This document shows, piece by piece, positions 39,804 to 47,803 of a stretch of 64,000 nucleotides of DNA (position 1 is its first letter; each line of letters begins with the position of its first letter). Below the pieces are notes generated by a model. The model made no database searches and had not been told where the DNA came from. It worked only from the letters and a program-made list of their open reading frames with translations. Both the position numbers and the translations under genes were made by a program. The stretch is from an uncultured delta proteobacterium (lineage in GTDB: Bacteria > Myxococcota > Myxococcia > Myxococcales > 40CM-4-68-19). Location: the NCBI GenBank assembly GCA_903911145.1, contig CAIWCD010000030.1, positions 1-64,000 of the forward strand, in the 5' to 3' direction.

Positions 39804-41639
39804 ATGATGGAACACCAACAAGAGCGGCTGGAGTCAGTGGTCATTCGCTTCGCGGGCGACTCGGGCGATGGAATGCAGATCACCGGGGCGCAGTTCACCG
39901 AGACCACCGCGATTGCCGGGAACGAGCTGGCGACCTTCCCTGACTACCCGGCTGAAATCCGCGCGCCGACGGGTTCGATCGCCGGCGTCTCGGGCTATCA
40001 GATCCAGTTCTCCGCCTCGACCGTCTACACGCCGGGCGACGCGCCGGACGTGCTCGTCGCGATGAATCCGGCGGCGCTCAAGGTCAATCTCCCCGACGTG
40101 CGCGCGGGCGGGATCGTCATCGTCAACCAGGGCGCGTTCGACAAGAAGAACCAGGAGAAGGCCGGATACACAGGCGACCCGCTCGAGCAGACGAAGAACG
40201 CCGGCTTCCGCGTCTTCCCGATCGACATTACGGGCCAGACGCTCGGCGCACTCAGCGGCCTCGCGCTCTCGCGCAAGGAGGCAGAGCGGGCGAAGAACTT
40301 CTATGCGCTCGGTCTCGTCTATTGGCTTTTCAATCGCAGCTCCGCGCATACGCTCGAGTGGATCCACGAGAAGTTCGCGAAGAAGAAGTCGGAGATCGCC
40401 GAGGCGAACGTGCGCGCGCTCAACGCGGGCTTCGCTTATGGCGAGACCGCAGAGCTCTTCTCGCAGAGCTATGTCGTGCCGTCTGCGAAGATCGAACCGG
40501 GCCGTTATCGCAATATCCCGGGCAATGAAACGCTGGCGATGGGCCTCGCGACCGCGGCGGAGTTAAGCGGCCTCGAGCTCTTCCTCGGCACGTATCCGAT
40601 TACGCCTGCGACCGATATCCTTCACCACCTCTCCGCGCAGAAGCACCTGGGGATTAAATCGTTCCAGGCCGAGGACGAGATCGCCGGTATCTGCTCGTGC
40701 ATCGGCGCATCCTACGGCGGCGCGCTCGCGGTCACGACCACCAGCGGTCCGGGCCTCGCGCTCAAGGGCGAAGGGCTCGGCCTCGCGGTGATGCTCGAGA
40801 TCCCGCTCGTTGTCGTCGATGTGCAGCGCGGCGGACCGAGCACGGGGCTTCCGACCAAGACGGAGCAGTCCGATCTTCTCCAGGCCTGCTTTGGCCGCCA
40901 CGGCGAATCGCCGGTGCCGGTGATCTCTGCCTCGACTCCCGCGGATTGCTATTGGGCCGCGATTGAAGCTGCGCGCATCGCGCTGACGCATATGACGCCG
41001 GTGATTCTGCTCAGCGATGGATATCTCGCCAATGGCACCGAGCCGTTCCGCATCCCGGACGTCTCCAAGATCCCGCGCATTCCGGTGACGTTCGCGACCA
41101 AGGCGGAAGGGTTCGAACCCTACGGCCGCAACGAGAAGCTCGTTCGTCCGTGGGCGCTGCCGGGCACGCCGGGAATGGAGCACCGCATCGGTGGTCTCGA
41201 GAAGGAAGATAAGACCGGCCGCATCTCCTACGACGGAATGAATCACGAGAAGATGGTCCATCTGCGCGACGAGAAGGTGCGTCGCATCGCGGATGACTAT
41301 CCCGCCACCGAGGTCTACGGCGATGAGTCGGGCGAGATGCTCGTCATCGGCTGGGGCAGCACGTTCGGCGGCATCCGCTCGGCAGTGACGCGGCTGCGCG
41401 CGAGCGGCAAGAAGGTCGGGCAGGTCCACCTGCGCCACTTGAATCCGCTGCCCAAGGATCTCGGCGAGATCTTCTCGCGCTACCGCAAGGTGGTCGTGCC
41501 GGAGATGAACCTCGGCCAGCTCGCGATGCTCCTGCGCGCGAAGTACCTCGTCGATGCCAAGTCGATTTGCAAAGTTCAGGGCCGGCCCTTCAAAGAGGCC
41601 GAGCTCACCAAGGCGCTCGCCGCGCACCTGGAGGCTTAA
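39804..41639 (+). CDS. korA: 2-oxoglutarate:ferredoxin oxidoreductase alpha subunit (fused gamma-alpha)
   Basis: The 611-residue subunit has the gamma domain first (RFAGDSGDGMQITG, about residues 15-200) and the pyrimidine-binding alpha domain afterwards (about 235-600). TYPITPATDILHHLS is its hallmark, and Thr after YP and the SGPGLALKGE segment are typical of KorA. Together with KorB it converts 2-oxoacids to acyl-CoA with ferredoxin reduction. In Thauera aromatica a 2-oxoglutarate-specific enzyme of this type recycles ferredoxin for benzoyl-CoA reductase. ATG 39804 is the first start close to the domain; the open frame to 39270 enters the nifJ promoter. It starts the long array that ends with the ferredoxin at 52958. 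Confidence 0.92.
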   Translation: MMEHQQERLESVVIRFAGDSGDGMQITGAQFTETTAIAGNELATFPDYPAEIRAPTGSIAGVSGYQIQFSASTVYTPGDAPDVLVAMNPAALKVNLPDVRAGGIVIVNQGAFDKKNQEKAGYTGDPLEQTKNAGFRVFPIDITGQTLGALSGLALSRKEAERAKNFYALGLVYWLFNRSSAHTLEWIHEKFAKKKSEIAEANVRALNAGFAYGETAELFSQSYVVPSAKIEPGRYRNIPGNETLAMGLATAAELSGLELFLGTYPITPATDILHHLSAQKHLGIKSFQAEDEIAGICSCIGASYGGALAVTTTSGPGLALKGEGLGLAVMLEIPLVVVDVQRGGPSTGLPTKTEQSDLLQACFGRHGESPVPVISASTPADCYWAAIEAARIALTHMTPVILLSDGYLANGTEPFRIPDVSKIPRIPVTFATKAEGFEPYGRNEKLVRPWALPGTPGMEHRIGGLEKEDKTGRISYDGMNHEKMVHLRDEKVRRIADDYPATEVYGDESGEMLVIGWGSTFGGIRSAVTRLRASGKKVGQVHLRHLNPLPKDLGEIFSRYRKVVVPEMNLGQLAMLLRAKYLVDAKSICKVQGRPFKEAELTKALAAHLEA

Positions 41640-41642
41640 GAC

Positions 41643-42671
41643 ATGCTGCACCTCGAAAACTTCGTCCAGCACACCGATCCGTCGCTGCTCACGCGCAAGG
41701 ACTTCGTCCCCTCCAACGAGGTCCGCTGGTGCCCAGCCTGCGGCGACTTCGCCATTCTCGCGCAGGTGCAGAAGGCGCTGCCCACGCTCGGCATCCCGAA
41801 GGAGAACTTCGTCTTCGTCAGCGGCATCGGCTGCTCGAGCCGGTTCCCCTATTACATGGATACGTACGGGATCCACTCGATTCATGGGCGCGCACCGGCC
41901 GTGGCGACGGGATTGAAAATTGCCCGGCCCGATCTCTCCGTCTGGGTCATTACGGGCGACGGCGACGCGCTCTCGATCGGCGGCAATCACTTCATCCACG
42001 CGCTGCGACGCAACGTGGGCCTTAAAGTGTTGCTCTTCAATAACCAGATCTACGGATTAACCAAGGGCCAGTACAGCCCGACATCCGAGGTCGGGAAGAA
42101 GACCAAGTCCACGCCCGATGGGTCGATCGATTACCCGCTCGAGCCCATCCGGGTCGCGCTGGGCGCGGGCGCGACGTTCGTGGCCCGCGTGCTCGCCACC
42201 GACGGTCCGCTGCTCGGAGATGTGCTGCTCAAGGCCGCCGCGCACAAGGGAACGGCCTTCGTCGAGATCTACCAGTCGTGCGTAATGTTCAATGAGGAGG
42301 CCTTCGAGACCATTACCGAGGTCTCTACGAAGGACGACAATCGCGTCATCCTCAAGCACGGCGAGCGGCTCCTGTTTGGCAAGAACAAGGAGAAGGGCAT
42401 CGGGCTCAACGAGAAGGGCGAGCCGATCGTCATCGACGTGCTCAAGGACGGCATCGCGAAGGTCGTCGTCTATGACCAGACCTCGCAGACGCTGCCTTAT
42501 GTCCTCGCGCATATGAGCGAGGGGCTGCCCACGCCGTTCGGCGTCTTCCACTCGGTTGAGAAGACCAACTACGAGACGCTGCTTGTCGAGCAGGTCGGGC
42601 GGGCCAAGGCGAAGAAGCAGGGCTCCGTGCAGGCGATGCTCGAAGAGGGCGAATCCTGGGTTGTCGAGTGA
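41643..42671 (+). CDS. korB: 2-oxoglutarate:ferredoxin oxidoreductase beta subunit
   Basis: The 342-residue TPP-binding subunit has Cys residues WCPACGD (near 30-34) and GIGCSSR (near 61) plus a further Cys near YQSC as [4Fe-4S] ligands. The thiamine diphosphate motif GDGDALSIGGNH and the Asn-containing LLFNNQIYGLTKGQ are clear. The latter is characteristic of 2-oxoglutarate or related 2-oxoacid enzymes. It starts three bases after korA and overlaps the GTG of nuoA (GTGA at 42668). The substrate cannot be fixed from sequence alone, but 2-oxoglutarate is the default for this KorAB form. Confidence 0.92.
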   Translation: MLHLENFVQHTDPSLLTRKDFVPSNEVRWCPACGDFAILAQVQKALPTLGIPKENFVFVSGIGCSSRFPYYMDTYGIHSIHGRAPAVATGLKIARPDLSVWVITGDGDALSIGGNHFIHALRRNVGLKVLLFNNQIYGLTKGQYSPTSEVGKKTKSTPDGSIDYPLEPIRVALGAGATFVARVLATDGPLLGDVLLKAAAHKGTAFVEIYQSCVMFNEEAFETITEVSTKDDNRVILKHGERLLFGKNKEKGIGLNEKGEPIVIDVLKDGIAKVVVYDQTSQTLPYVLAHMSEGLPTPFGVFHSVEKTNYETLLVEQVGRAKAKKQGSVQAMLEEGESWVVE

Positions 42672-43045
42672 GCGAGGCGGGTATGGACGGCAGCTGGTTC
42701 GGCTTTCTCGCCTTCCTGCTGGTCAGCGTGATCTCCGTCGGCGGACTGATCGTCGCCGCGAAGGTGCTCGGCGTCCGGGCGCGGGGAAAGTCGCTGCTCA
42801 AGGAGCGCACCTACGAGTGCGGCGAGGAGGCGGAGGGGCCAGCGTGGATCCGCTTCCACCCGCGCTATTACCTGGTCGCGCTCTTCTTCGTGCTCTTCGA
42901 TGTCGAGGCCGCGTTCTTCTTTCCCTGGGCCGTCGCTGAGAAGACGCTCGGCTGGAATGGCCTCGCGAGCATTGCGCTCTTCACGGGCGTGCTGCTCCTC
43001 GGCTGGTGGTACGCCGTGAAGAAGGATGCGCTGCGATGGCAGTGA
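42668..43045 (+). CDS. nuoA: Complex I subunit A (NuoA)
   Basis: The 125-residue membrane subunit has three transmembrane helices and the family hallmarks YECGEEAEG, AWIRFHPRYYL and FDVEAAFFFPWA. It joins the quinone-binding interface between peripheral and membrane arms. GTG 42668 overlaps the korB stop; ATG 42683 is an alternative. The end overlaps nuoBC by ten bases, so translation is coupled. Confidence 0.94.
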   Translation: MSEAGMDGSWFGFLAFLLVSVISVGGLIVAAKVLGVRARGKSLLKERTYECGEEAEGPAWIRFHPRYYLVALFFVLFDVEAAFFFPWAVAEKTLGWNGLASIALFTGVLLLGWWYAVKKDALRWQ

Positions 43046-44211
43046 TCGAGGAGCCGCGCTCCTATTTTCATCCGCTCTATGACGTCATGCTCTCCACGCC
43101 GGGACTCTCGGTGGGCGTGGCTCCGCTCGACCGCTTATTAACCTGGGGATTAAAAAACGCGCTCTGGGTCTTCCCGATGGCGACGAGCTGCTGCGGGATT
43201 GAGTTGATGGCCTCGGCCGCAGCGCGTGTCGATCTCGATCGCATGGGTACCATCATGCGTGCGAGCCCGCGCCAGTCGGACGTGATGGTCGTCGCGGGCA
43301 CCATTACCGTGAAGATGGCCCCGCGCGTGCGTCGCCTCTGGGATCAGATGCCCGAGCCGAAGTGGTGCATCGCGATGGGCTCCTGCGCGATCTCCGGCGA
43401 CTTCTATCGAAACCTCTATCCGGTCGTTCCGGGCATCGACACGTTCATACCCGTCGACGTCTACGTGCCGGGCTGCCCGCCCAATCCGGAAGCGCTGATG
43501 CACGGGCTGATGCGGCTCCAGGAAAAGATCGGGCTGCAGCGCGAGGGCAAGCTGGTTCCCTCTGAGCCGCGTCCCGATTTCGACGCGATGGTGCGCCCTC
43601 CTGCACTCTCTCGCATCGGCGATGCCGCGCGGGCTGCGGACTTGAGCGATCGCCAGGAGCAGGCGGCGCTGACGATGTGCCCCGACGCAGCGCCGGGCGT
43701 CGTCGAAGACGAGGAGAAGGGATTCGCGCAACCCGCGACGCAGGCGACGCCGCCGCTCAATACGGAACTGGTTGAACTGCTCCGCGACCGATTTGGCGTC
43801 ACCGAATTTCCCCTGAACGCGCCGCCCGTGGTTTCTGCCGATAAGCACCTCGAGCTTGCGGCCACGCTGCAGAAGATGGGCTATCGGCAGTTCCTCTTCG
43901 TCGCAGCGTCGCATCGCCCCGCGAAAGAGGGCAGCGAAGATCTCTGCGAGGTCGCCTATGGCCTGCGCACGGTTGGCGCGGGAACCAAAGAGGCGATCTG
44001 GCAGGTTCGCGTGCCGACCAACCAGACCGTCCCGTCGCTGGTGCCGCTCTTCGCGGGCGCCGATTGGCAGGAGCGCGAGCAGTACGATCTCGTCGGCGTG
44101 AAATTCGCCGGTCACCCCGATCTGCGCCGCATCATGATGTCGGACGACTGGGTCGGCCACCCGCTGCGCCGCGACTATCCCGCCGACAAGGAGTGTGCGC
44201 CGTGGAGGTGA
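43036..44211 (+). CDS. nuoB: Fused complex I subunits B and C
   Basis: This 391-residue protein joins two usually separate or differently fused subunits. Residues 1-170 are NuoB: the N2 cluster ligands are the CC pair at 52-53 (SCCG), Cys 117 (GSCAISG) and Cys 147 (GCPPNPE). Residues about 225-391 are NuoC (30-kDa subunit), recognised by VPSLVPLFAGADW-x-EREQYDL and HPDLRRI followed by GHPLRRDYP. A linker of about 50 charged and Ala-rich residues joins them. No stop or frame change separates the two parts. ATG 43036 begins NuoB at its expected place. The stop overlaps the nuoD start region. Confidence 0.92.
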   Translation: MAVIEEPRSYFHPLYDVMLSTPGLSVGVAPLDRLLTWGLKNALWVFPMATSCCGIELMASAAARVDLDRMGTIMRASPRQSDVMVVAGTITVKMAPRVRRLWDQMPEPKWCIAMGSCAISGDFYRNLYPVVPGIDTFIPVDVYVPGCPPNPEALMHGLMRLQEKIGLQREGKLVPSEPRPDFDAMVRPPALSRIGDAARAADLSDRQEQAALTMCPDAAPGVVEDEEKGFAQPATQATPPLNTELVELLRDRFGVTEFPLNAPPVVSADKHLELAATLQKMGYRQFLFVAASHRPAKEGSEDLCEVAYGLRTVGAGTKEAIWQVRVPTNQTVPSLVPLFAGADWQEREQYDLVGVKFAGHPDLRRIMMSDDWVGHPLRRDYPADKECAPWR

Positions 44212-45389
44212 CCACCCCTGTGCGGACGCTGCCCTATCGCAAGCTCGAGCTGTACGAGCCCGAAGGGGACATGCTTACGCTGCAGCTCGGGCCGCAGCAT
44301 CCCTCGACGCACGGCGTGCTGCGCATCAAGCTGCACCTCGACGGCGAGAAGATCATCAAAGCCGTCCCTTATCCGGGATATCTCCACCGCGGCGTCGAGA
44401 AACTCTGCGAGCAGCTGACGTACGTGCAGATGATTCCGATCGTCGACAAGGACGATTACATCGCGCCAATGCACAACGAGCAGGCGCTCGTGATGGCGTT
44501 CGAGAAGCTGCTCAAGATCGAGGTGCCGCGGCGTGGGCAGTGGCTGCGCAGCCTGCTCTCCGAGTTGCAGCGCGTCGCTTCGCATATCTTCTGGTTGGGC
44601 ACGATGTCGCTCGACCTCGGCGGCGCGCTCGGCGGCGGCTCGACCAACTTCATCTACTGTCTGCGCGAACGCGAACTCATCCTCGACCTCTTCGAAGAGC
44701 TCACTGGCTCGCGCTTTCATTACAATACCCACTGTATCGGCGGGAATCGCCACGATATCCCCGCGGGCTGGGCGGCGAAGGTCCACGACGCGGTGAATCT
44801 CATCCGGGCGCGCCTGCCCGAATATGAGGCGATGTCGTGCAATCACCGGCTCTTCATCGAGCGCATGCGCGGCGTCGGCGTGCTCACCGGGGCGCTGGCG
44901 CTCGAGCTGGGGATCACCGGACCGAACCTGCGCGCGAGCGGCGTCGATCACGACCTGCGCCGCGATGCTCCGTATGACGCGTATCGGGAGATCCCGGTCA
45001 ACGTGCAGACGGCGAAGGAGGGCGATTGCCTCGCCCGCACGCATGTCCGCCTCGCGGAGATGCGCGAGAGCTTGCGTTTAATCGATCTGCTCATCGACGG
45101 AATGCCGACCGGACCGATTAACTCGAGCCGGCCAGCGAAGCAGGCGAACCAGATCAAGATTCCTTCGGGCCAGGCCTATGCCTCGCTCGAATCTCCGCGC
45201 GGCGAATTGGGCACGTTTGTTGTCGCGGGCAACGGCGAGGCGAATACTTCGCCGTATCGATTAAAAATCCGCCCGCCGAGCCTGCATGCGCTCGCGGCGC
45301 TGCCTTATCTCCTCGTCGGGCACAACGTCAGCGATGCAGTCGCCATCCTCGGCTCGCTCGACCCGATCATGGGCGAGGTCGACCGATGA
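44202..45389 (+). CDS. nuoD: Complex I subunit D (NuoD, 49-kDa subunit)
   Basis: The 395-residue subunit carries most of the quinone-binding pocket. Sequence hallmarks are LGPQHPSTHGVLR near residue 30, GYLHRGVEKL, NRHDIP-like GGNRHDIPAG, and PSGQAYASLESPRGELGT. A perfect AAGGAG lies eight bases upstream of GTG 44202, which decides the start; GTG 44208 (GTGA overlap with nuoBC) has no separate site. The ATG of nuoH overlaps its stop by four bases. Between this gene and nuoH, where nuoE, nuoF and nuoG sit in standard operons, nothing is present. Confidence 0.95.
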   Translation: MEVTTPVRTLPYRKLELYEPEGDMLTLQLGPQHPSTHGVLRIKLHLDGEKIIKAVPYPGYLHRGVEKLCEQLTYVQMIPIVDKDDYIAPMHNEQALVMAFEKLLKIEVPRRGQWLRSLLSELQRVASHIFWLGTMSLDLGGALGGGSTNFIYCLRERELILDLFEELTGSRFHYNTHCIGGNRHDIPAGWAAKVHDAVNLIRARLPEYEAMSCNHRLFIERMRGVGVLTGALALELGITGPNLRASGVDHDLRRDAPYDAYREIPVNVQTAKEGDCLARTHVRLAEMRESLRLIDLLIDGMPTGPINSSRPAKQANQIKIPSGQAYASLESPRGELGTFVVAGNGEANTSPYRLKIRPPSLHALAALPYLLVGHNVSDAVAILGSLDPIMGEVDR

Positions 45390-46351
45390 TCTTCGCCGCC
45401 TCGCTCGCTGCTGCCGTCGTGATCGTCGTCCTCTCTGCGACCGCGCTCGCGCTCTGGTACGAGCGCAAGCTCGCCGCGCGGATGCAGACGCGCATCGGCC
45501 CGCAGTTCGTCGGACCGATCGGGCTCTTCCAGCCGGTCGCGGATCTGCTCAAGCTCGTTCAGAAGGAAGAGATCGTTCCGATGGGCGCGGACCGCGTGTT
45601 GTTTGCGCTCGCGCCCCCGCTCACCGTTATCTTCGCGCTCGCCGCCGCCGCGTTTGTTCCGCTCTGGCCGGGCGTCGCCGTGGTTCGTTCCGACGTTGGC
45701 GTGCTGCTCGTGATCGGGTTCGGCGGCCTCGCGATGGTTCCCGTCTGGATGGCCGGGTGGGCGAGCTTTAATAAGTATGCGCTGCTCGGCGCAATGCGCG
45801 CGGTCGCGCAGAGCATCTCGTATGGCGTGCCGCTGGTGCTCGCGGCGATGGTGCCCGTCATCCTCGCCGGCACGATGGATCTCGACGGCATTACGCAATT
45901 CCAGGCGACGCATCACTGGTTCGGTCTCTGGCCGATCATCCCCGGTCTGCCCGCGTTCATTCTCTTCCTGCTCGCGATGCTTGCCGAATCGAATCGCATT
46001 CCGTTCGATATCCCCGAGGCAGAGAGCGAGCTCGTCGCCGGTGTCACCACCGAATACACAGGCATGCAGTTCGGCTTTGTCTACCTCGCCGAATATGTCC
46101 ACACCGTCGTCGGCGCTGCGATCGGTTCGGTGATGTTCCTCGGCGGCTGGGATGGCCCGTTTGCGCCAGGCTTGCACTGGCTCCTGCTCAAGACCCTCTG
46201 CCTCTTCACGTTCATCTATTGGATCCGCTGGACGCTGGTGCGTCTGCGCGCGGACCAACTCATGACCCTCTGTTGGAAGTGGCTCGTCCCGGCAGGCCTC
46301 GGCCTTGTCTTCCTCTCCGCGGCCTGGAACCAGACTGGCTGGTCGCGCTGA
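45386..46351 (+). CDS. nuoH: Complex I subunit H (NuoH)
   Basis: The 321-residue membrane subunit has eight or more helices and signatures ERKLAARMQTRIGPQFVGP near residues 28-46 and AESNRIPFDIPEAESELVAG near 200. It forms the quinone-channel link to the pumping subunits. ATGA overlap with nuoD; its stop overlaps the nuoI start (TGATG). Confidence 0.96.
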   Translation: MIFAASLAAAVVIVVLSATALALWYERKLAARMQTRIGPQFVGPIGLFQPVADLLKLVQKEEIVPMGADRVLFALAPPLTVIFALAAAAFVPLWPGVAVVRSDVGVLLVIGFGGLAMVPVWMAGWASFNKYALLGAMRAVAQSISYGVPLVLAAMVPVILAGTMDLDGITQFQATHHWFGLWPIIPGLPAFILFLLAMLAESNRIPFDIPEAESELVAGVTTEYTGMQFGFVYLAEYVHTVVGAAIGSVMFLGGWDGPFAPGLHWLLLKTLCLFTFIYWIRWTLVRLRADQLMTLCWKWLVPAGLGLVFLSAAWNQTGWSR

Positions 46352-46992
46352 TGGGATACTTCGTCGATACCTTGAATTCCATCGGCGCAACGGTCCGCAA
46401 CTTCCTGCGGCCGCCCGTGACGGTGAACTATCCGGCGGTGATTCGCCCGCGGCCCGAGCGCTATCACACAAGCTTCGCGCTCCTGCACGACGCGCCCGGC
46501 GACGAGCTCTGCATCGGCTGCCTCGCCTGCGAGCGCATCTGCCCGTCGTTCGTCATCGAGATTAAACAGGCCCCCAAGCGCGAATCTCCCGTGACGGGAA
46601 AGAAGCGCGGATATGTCGAAGCCTTCACGCTCAATCTTACGGCCTGCATCGGCTGCGAGCTCTGCGTGCAGGTCTGCCCGACCGACGCGCTGGTGATGCT
46701 GCGCACGCCCGAGAAGCCTGCCTTCTGCCGCGAGGATTTAATTCTCGACGTCAAGCGGCTCTATGCCAACGAGAAGGAGAAGCAGGCGGCGTGGGCGACG
46801 GGCAGTCGTTTAATCGAGATGCAGGACCCGAACGTGGGGCAGCCGAAGGTCGAGAAGAAGCCCGCGCCCGTGGCTGCTGCACCGGCGCCTGCTGTGACGC
46901 CCGTTGCTGCTTCAACTCCTGCTGCTGCACCGGCGCCAGTTGCGGCAGAGCCGGCCGCTGCTGCGTCTGAGCCGATTAAAGGAGCGTCATGA
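46351..46992 (+). CDS. nuoI: Complex I subunit I (NuoI) with Ala/Pro-rich C-terminal tail
   Basis: The 213-residue peripheral-arm subunit carries two [4Fe-4S] clusters: C54-x2-C57-x2-C60-x3-C64 (CIGCLACERICP) and C99-x2-C102-x2-C105-x3-C109. In a complex without NuoEFG this subunit, exposed at the tip, is a likely entry point for electrons from ferredoxin. The last 45 residues are an unusual Ala/Pro-rich tail (PAPVAAAPAPAV and similar), beyond the usual end of NuoI near 165. ATG 46351 shares its first base with the nuoH stop. Confidence 0.94.
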   Translation: MGYFVDTLNSIGATVRNFLRPPVTVNYPAVIRPRPERYHTSFALLHDAPGDELCIGCLACERICPSFVIEIKQAPKRESPVTGKKRGYVEAFTLNLTACIGCELCVQVCPTDALVMLRTPEKPAFCREDLILDVKRLYANEKEKQAAWATGSRLIEMQDPNVGQPKVEKKPAPVAAAPAPAVTPVAASTPAAAPAPVAAEPAAAASEPIKGAS

Positions 46993-47507
46993 CGCCCGGC
47001 TTCATCATCGCGGCGCTGCTCATCTTCGCCGCGTCGATCTTCACGGTGCGCTCGTCGAAGCTGGTGCACGCCGTCCTCTGGCTCGGCGCCATGCTGGCGT
47101 CGACTGCGGTGCTCTTCATTCAACTCGATGCGCCGTTCCTCGCCGGTATCCAGCTCCTGCTCTACGTCGGCGGCGTCATGACGCTGATGATCTTCGGCGT
47201 GATGCTCACCAAGAAGAGCGGCGATGGCGAGCTGCGCACCGAGTCCGCACCGGCGCTGCGCGGACTCGTCATTTCGCTCGCTCTCTTCGGCCTGCTCGCG
47301 GGCGGCATCTTCAGCATGACCAACGGCGCGCCTGCGCTGCAGAAGCCGGAAGAAGTCGCCTCGATCGCCGCGTCGGTCCTCGGCGAGCACTGGCTCGCGT
47401 TCGAGACGCTCTCGGTGCTGCTGCTCGCGGCGATGGTCGGCGCGATCCTCCTCGCCCGCAAGCGCGACGCGGGCGCACCGGAGTCGGGAAAGGCGTCGCC
47501 GCGATGA
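46989..47507 (+). CDS. nuoJ: Complex I subunit J (NuoJ)
   Basis: The 172-residue membrane subunit has five hydrophobic helices and the conserved LLYVGGVMTLMIFGVML segment, which carries the pi-bulge region. ATGA overlap with nuoI and with nuoK. Part of the membrane arm connecting NuoH to the antiporter-like subunits. Confidence 0.93.
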   Translation: MTPGFIIAALLIFAASIFTVRSSKLVHAVLWLGAMLASTAVLFIQLDAPFLAGIQLLLYVGGVMTLMIFGVMLTKKSGDGELRTESAPALRGLVISLALFGLLAGGIFSMTNGAPALQKPEEVASIAASVLGEHWLAFETLSVLLLAAMVGAILLARKRDAGAPESGKASPR

Positions 47508-47803
47508 ATCTGCAAGCCTGCCTGCTGCTCTCTTCTGGGCTCTTCTGCGTCGGCCTCTACGGCCTGCTCACGCGGCGCAACGCCATCGGGATCCTGCTCT
47601 CGATCGAAGTGATGGCGAACGCGGCGAATCTCAACTTCGTCGCCTTCTCGCGCTACAGCGGCGCGGGCTACGGGCAGGTCTTCGCGCTCTTCGTCCTCGC
47701 GCTCACGGTCGCGGAGGTCGCCGTCGGACTCGCACTGGTCATGGCGCTCTTCCGCTCCCATCGCGACGCGCTCGTCGAGTTGGCTTCCGCCTTTCGCCAC
47801 TAA
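47504..47803 (+). CDS. nuoK: Complex I subunit K (NuoK)
   Basis: The 99-residue subunit has three transmembrane helices and the conserved glutamate in SIEVMANAANLNFVAFS. It overlaps nuoJ by ATGA, and its TAA shares a base with the ATG of nuoL. Standard length for NuoK. Confidence 0.94.
   Translation: MNLQACLLLSSGLFCVGLYGLLTRRNAIGILLSIEVMANAANLNFVAFSRYSGAGYGQVFALFVLALTVAEVAVGLALVMALFRSHRDALVELASAFRH

Noticed and set aside
45380-45392. Looked for hidden or truncated nuoE, nuoF or nuoG between nuoD and nuoH
   Set aside because: The two genes overlap by four bases, so there is no room; the genes are absent from the window.
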